A DNA stretch of 60,000 nt from Strigamia acuminata (taxonomy: Eukaryota > Arthropoda > Chilopoda > Geophilomorpha > Linotaeniidae), in NCBI GenBank assembly GCA_949358305.1, contig OX442323.1:5024001-5084000 (forward strand). Reading direction: 5' to 3'. The position numbers and the translations under genes are program-made. Of the stretch, positions 55,581-60,000 are shown piece by piece. A model generated the notes under the pieces. That model was not told where the DNA came from. It ran no database searches and saw nothing but the letters and a program-made list of their open reading frames with translations. Positions within the stretch are counted from its first letter, which is position 1, and the number at the start of each line of letters is the position of its first letter.

Positions 55581-56200
55581 CTAAACAACGAAAATACTTT
55601 TATTTTTAAATTGACATCCTACATTTAATTCTGCATTTTTTCTCCAATCTGTTGTTACATTTACCGAAGAAGTGGGAGAGAAACTTGTTGCAACATTTCA
55701 ATGTTTATTTGTTAAAAATAAACTTTTTTTATTGAACCTTAATGAGGTGAGATTCAATGTCTCCCGTTGGATTTTGCTGCTGGTGCACGAGGCAATAACG
55801 AACCGCTTCTTTAATGATTACATCGGAATCCAATAAGGCTTTTTACTTACCGTCGGGTGGCGCTCCACGCGCATGCGCGTAGCGCGAATGTAGGGCAAAA
55901 GCCTCAACAAAACCACAGCAACAGGACTAAAATTCTGTTTATTTCATAATTTTGTTGCTATTTTAAATTTTTAAACTACCAGTTACTTTGGAAAACTGAT
56001 GTTACATTTATTTTCATTTTTTTAAATCGATTTTTATGGATTTTTATAATTTTTATGATTTTAAAAAAATTAAAATAAAATATTAAAATCCTTATTTTTC
56101 TATTTGTGGGTGTATTTCATATTACTGATCACTAATGGTATAAATTCTAAATTAAAGAAATAAAGGAATAAACAAATTAACAAATGAACACTAGAATTAC

Positions 56201-56462
56201 AGCCGTCGCCGGTCATCGGTTGGTGCGACGTGTCTAGCGAAACGTCCGAGAGCACGTATTTCTCCGCATTGTTGAAAGAATTCGCGACGGAAAATATTGA
56301 AAACGACCCGAACTGTTTCACTCAGACGGAAAATACCGAAGAGAGAGACGAAATCGCGTCCGAGTAGCCACAAAACGTTTACTACGACCCGAACTGGATC
56401 GCTCGGACGGACGGAGTGTCGAATAAAATAGTGTACGTTCACAAAATCACCGGAAATAAAAC
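56201..56462 (+). pseudogene. Exon-like open segment abutting the 12-bp satellite
   Basis: After aattacag (to 56200) the frame reads PSPVIGWCDVSSETSES, LLKEFATENIENDPN, then one in-frame TAG, then VYYDPNWIARTDGVSNK and IVYVHKITGNKT followed at once by the satellite. VYVHKITG faintly recalls the VYVNKxTG segment of the mismatch-repair protein MLH3. I would not assign it on that basis. It is probably a coding relic broken by a stop and by satellite expansion. Confidence 0.3.
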
Positions 56463-56464
56463 TT

Positions 56465-58458
56465 GAGCCCGCTGGGGAGCCCGCTGGGGAGCCCGCTGGG
56501 GAGCCCGCTGGGGAGCCCGCTGGGGAGCCCGCTGGGGAGCCCGCTGGGGAGCCCGCTGGGGAGCCCGCTGGGGAGCCCGCTGGGGAGCCCGCTGGGGAGC
56601 CCGCTGGGGAGCCCGCTGGGGAGCCCGCTGGGGAGCCCGCTGGGGAGCCCGCTGGGGAGCCCGCTGGGGAGCCCGCTGGGGAGCCCGCTGGGGAGCCCGC
56701 TGGGGAGCCCGCTGGGGAGCCCGCTGGGGAGCCCGCTGGGGAGCCCGCTGGGGAGCCCGCTGGGGAGCCCGCTGGGGAGCCCGCTGGGGAGCCCGCTGGG
56801 GAGCCCGCTGGGGAGCCCGCTGGGGAGCCCGCTGGGGAGCCCGCTGGGGAGCCCGCTGGGGAGCCCGCTGGGGAGCCCGCTGGGGAGCCCGCTGGGGAGC
56901 CCGCTGGGGAGCCCGCTGGGGAGCCCGCTGGGGAGCCCGCTGGGGAGCCCGCTGGGGAGCCCGCTGGGGAGCCCGCTGGGGAGCCCGCTGGGGAGCCCGC
57001 TGGGGAGCCCGCTGGGGAGCCCGCTGGGGAGCCCGCTGGGGAGCCCGCTGGGGAGCCCGCTGGGGAGCCCGCTGGGGAGCCCGCTGGGGAGCCCGCTGGG
57101 GAGCCCGCTGGGGAGCCCGCTGGGGAGCCCGCTGGGGAGCCCGCTGGGGAGCCCGCTGGGGAGCCCGCTGGGGAGCCCGCTGGGGAGCCCGCTGGGGAGC
57201 CCGCTGGGGAGCCCGCTGGGGAGCCCGCTGGGGAGCCCGCTGGGGAGCCCGCTGGGGAGCCCGCTGGGGAGCCCGCTGGGGAGCCCGCTGGGGAGCCCGC
57301 TGGGGAGCCCGCTGGGGAGCCCGCTGGGGAGCCCGCTGGGGAGCCCGCTGGGGAGCCCGCTGGGGAGCCCGCTGGGGAGCCCGCTGGGGAGCCCGCTGGG
57401 GAGCCCGCTGGGGAGCCCGCTGGGGAGCCCGCTGGGGAGCCCGCTGGGGAGCCCGCTGGGGAGCCCGCTGGGGAGCCCGCTGGGGAGCCCGCTGGGGAGC
57501 CCGCTGGGGAGCCCGCTGGGGAGCCCGCTGGGGAGCCCGCTGGGGAGCCCGCTGGGGAGCCCGCTGGGGAGCCCGCTGGGGAGCCCGCTGGGGAGCCCGC
57601 TGGGGAGCCCGCTGGGGAGCCCGCTGGGGAGCCCGCTGGGGAGCCCGCTGGGGAGCCCGCTGGGGAGCCCGCTGGGGAGCCCGCTGGGGAGCCCGCTGGG
57701 GAGCCCGCTGGGGAGCCCGCTGGGGAGCCCGCTGGGGAGCCCGCTGGGGAGCCCGCTGGGGAGCCCGCTGGGGAGCCCGCTGGGGAGCCCGCTGGGGAGC
57801 CCGCTGGGGAGCCCGCTGGGGAGCCCGCTGGGGAGCCCGCTGGGGAGCCCGCTGGGGAGCCCGCTGGGGAGCCCGCTGGGGAGCCCGCTGGGGAGCCCGC
57901 TGGGGAGCCCGCTGGGGAGCCCGCTGGGGAGCCCGCTGGGGAGCCCGCTGGGGAGCCCGCTGGGGAGCCCGCTGGGGAGCCCGCTGGGGAGCCCGCTGGG
58001 GAGCCCGCTGGGGAGCCCGCTGGGGAGCCCGCTGGGGAGCCCGCTGGGGAGCCCGCTGGGGAGCCCGCTGGGGAGCCCGCTGGGGAGCCCGCTGGGGAGC
58101 CCGCTGGGGAGCCCGCTGGGGAGCCCGCTGGGGAGCCCGCTGGGGAGCCCGCTGGGGAGCCCGCTGGGGAGCCCGCTGGGGAGCCCGCTGGGGAGCCCGC
58201 TGGGGAGCCCGCTGGGGAGCCCGCTGGGGAGCCCGCTGGGGAGCCCGCTGGGGAGCCCGCTGGGGAGCCCGCTGGGGAGCCCGCTGGGGAGCCCGCTGGG
58301 GAGCCCGCTGGGGAGCCCGCTGGGGAGCCCGCTGGGGAGCCCGCTGGGGAGCCCGCTGGGGAGCCCGCTGGGGAGCCCGCTGGGGAGCCCGCTGGGGAGC
58401 CCGCTGGGGAGCCCGCTGGGGAGCCCGCTGGGGAGCCCGCTGGGGAGCCCGCTGGGGA
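56465..58458. repeat. 12-bp satellite, about 166 perfect copies
   Basis: The unit gcccgctgggga repeats without a visible substitution or indel over about 2 kb. Its GC content is 10/12 in an AT-rich setting. Five or more frames stay open through it (GSPA, GLPS, GSPL), purely because 12 is divisible by three. Imperfect copies with T for C (gcctgctgggga) lie at 26461-26520 in a foldback element. Confidence 0.95.
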
Positions 58459-58539
58459 TTTTTGCGGAAAATAAAATTCCTCCAAAATGTTTTTTTAGTT
58501 GTGGATAATGTAAATGGAGCATTTTAAAAGCAAAATTTT

Positions 58540-59150
58540 TGCAATTGAAGGTACTTTTAAGTCCGCAATTGCCGCAATCCGACCATAAAACGGCAAATTT
58601 TGCGGAAAATCCGCAATTGGCCGATTTTGGGGGGTTTCTTACGAAAATCACGTAATAATTTCGTTTAAAAACTTCAAAATTCGTTTAAAAGCTTCAAATT
58701 TCGTTTGAAAACTTTAAATTTTGTTTGAAAGCTTCAAATTTCGTTTGAAAACTTTAAATTTGGTTTAAAAACTTTAAACTGCCTTTAAAAACTTCAAATT
58801 TCCTTTATAAACTTCAAATTTCCTTTATAAACTTCAAATTTCCTTTATAAACTTCAAATTTCCTTTAAAAACTTCAAATTCCTTTAAAAACTTCAAATTC
58901 CCTTTAAAGGCTTCAAATTTCCTTTAAAAACTTCAAATTCCCTTTAAAAACTTCAAATTCCCTTTAAAAACTACAAATTTCCTTTAAAAACTTCAAATTC
59001 CCTTTAAAAACTTCAAATTTCGTATAAAACCTTGAAATTTTGGTCCAAAACTTCACGGATGAGCCCGCAATAAGTCCGCAAAATGCCGTTTTTTAATGCC
59101 GCTTTCCACCCGCAATTTCACTGTTTTAAGTCCGCAAAAATCTCATCTCT
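58540..59150. mobile_element. Element with CCGCAA-rich ends around a 20-bp minisatellite
   Basis: Left (58545-58640) and right (59058-59150) ends are inverted relatives (ttttaagtccgcaattgccg; and at the right aaaatgccgttttttaatgc, then taagtccgcaaaaatct). The core (about 58655-59045) is some 18 copies of aaacttcaaatttccttta. A related end-sequence lies inside the 7.9-kb transposon at 34145-34250 beside its own ttcatttttt repeats. Confidence 0.55.
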
Positions 59151-59449
59151 AACCATAACGAGACTGGAGATTAGAGTTAATTTAAAGTTTTTTGACCTAT
59201 CGACCAATCGGTGTCAAAAATTCATAACGAAAACCAAACTTTTAATTGTCGCACTCACAAATCAAAAATAAAACCGATCGATTTAAAATCCTGCAATTAA
59301 AAACGTACATATTTCTTTCTTTGAAAAACAAAACACGATTCATTAGATCCGCACAATATTTCGCCTATATCACTCGTAAAGTAAACGTGAATGCAAAAAG
59401 CATCGCTAACGTCAACGCATTAATTCTATACGAATAAACACCACGATAA

Positions 59450-59951
59450 TCAGAGTCCCGTGTAGTGATTCACAGCCTCGTTCGTCCGCTCTTGTCGTCT
59501 GGAAAAAAGATTGCGATTCGGACGTCTCAGATCGTCGACTCCTTGAACCCCGCTGCAAAACAAACACAAATGCGGATAAACACGACGAACAAATTCCAAT
59601 TGGTAGAACCTTACCCGAAAAAGGGTAAAAAATTAACCAAAGTTTCCTTGTCCGGGTTCACGCCCAATTCCGAGTGATGTTGGACGAACAAGTTAACGAT
59701 GCAGCGCAAGTAATGTTGGAGTCGTCTTCGCCTTTCTTCCACGAACTTAGCATCCTACAACCAATTCATTCGTTAATTTCAATCGTAGAGAACAAACAAT
59801 CTCGACGTGCTTTGTTTCCGATCGCTTTTTTCGGCGGGAATTCGAAAGTGTTGATTATCGCATTTTTCTTCTTCAGGCTCTTGTGTAACGAATAAAATTG
59901 AGCGTACCGTCTGTACACGTTCCACTCGTCGTCGCGAACACGAATGTACAC
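59450..59951 (-). CDS. SNX29: Sorting nexin 29-like, last three coding exons (PX domain)
   Basis: Exons are 59811-59951 (47 codons, phase 0), 59615-59754 (140 nt) and 59450-59552 (stop TGA), with introns of 56 and 62 nt. The gene continues beyond the right edge. The product contains VYIRVRDDEWNVYRRY, FPPKKAIGNK, DAKFVEERRRRLQHYLR and NPDKETLVNFLPFF, the PX phosphoinositide-binding domain as found in SNX29 (membrane trafficking). The basic RRY and FPPKK parts are the usual lipid-contact regions. The first intron begins GC (AAA|GCACGT) and ends TTGTAG, a GC-AG intron. No GT choice keeps the frame. A run-on frame past it exists but loses the family match. The C-terminal 34 residues after the PX core are Arg/Asn-rich and do not match vertebrate SNX29. 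The N-terminal RUN and coiled-coil parts are off the window. Confidence 0.85.
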
Positions 59952-60000
59952 CTGCAAACAACAAAACCAAACTAGTAATTCACATTTTTATAATTAATAA

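Noticed and set aside
56197-58651. Long open frames (680-760 codons) of GSPA, GLPS and GSPL repeats
   Set aside because: They follow from a stop-free 12-bp unit and are open on both strands. No start context or conserved flank supports a protein.

Overview
This window is AT-rich invertebrate, most likely arthropod, nuclear DNA. The reasons are short introns (56-90 bp where no repeat has inserted), DEG/ENaC channels whose second membrane segments read like the insect pickpocket form (GLFLGxSLLS), a heavy load of small inverted-repeat elements, and fragments of ordinary animal genes (SNX29, XPO4, a Dscam-like Ig domain). No species can be named from the sequence alone.

Positions 1-32,300 hold a tandem array on the minus strand. 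Four complete genes (2553-7290, 8286-12947, 16073-20056, 22069-25726), the first two exons of a fifth (54-1213, continuing past the left edge) and a decayed copy at 31503-32270 share one 10-exon plan. I rebuilt each of the four by hand from splice sites. In all four the phases close exactly, giving open products of 805, 807, 810 and 805 aa. Each protein contains two complete DEG/ENaC subunits in series. One uninterrupted exon of about 800 nt (exon 5) carries the last cysteines and second membrane segment of subunit A, a cytoplasmic linker of about 45 aa, and the first membrane segment of subunit B. Both ends of a DEG/ENaC subunit face the cytoplasm, so the fusion is topologically sound, but the family normally works as trimers of single subunits. 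This is the main discovery candidate.

Because the units are paralogous, each serves as an empty-site control for repeats inserted in the others. Many introns and flanks carry such insertions, several with target duplications visible by eye.

Positions 32753-40673 are a 7.9-kb DNA transposon. It has a perfect 8-bp target duplication (GTTTGAGG), 14-bp terminal repeats and an unfamiliar transposase in two coding exons. The first coding exon is split by a 2.7-kb Ty3/gypsy-type LTR element (34626-37349) with LTRs identical by eye, a CTGTC duplication, and an internal deletion that leaves a single 720-aa open frame.

Positions 40.8-43.3 kb carry an intron-containing exportin-4 pseudogene. Positions 43.4-48.3 kb hold a foldback element containing mariner transposase sequence, a 51-bp minisatellite in two opposite orientations with its probable parent exon at 48.04-48.28 kb, and further inverted-repeat elements. 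Positions 50.9-53.0 kb hold tRNA-like modules around a minisatellite. Positions 56465-58458 are about 166 copies of one 12-bp unit. The window ends with the last three coding exons of an SNX29-like sorting nexin on the minus strand (59450-59951).
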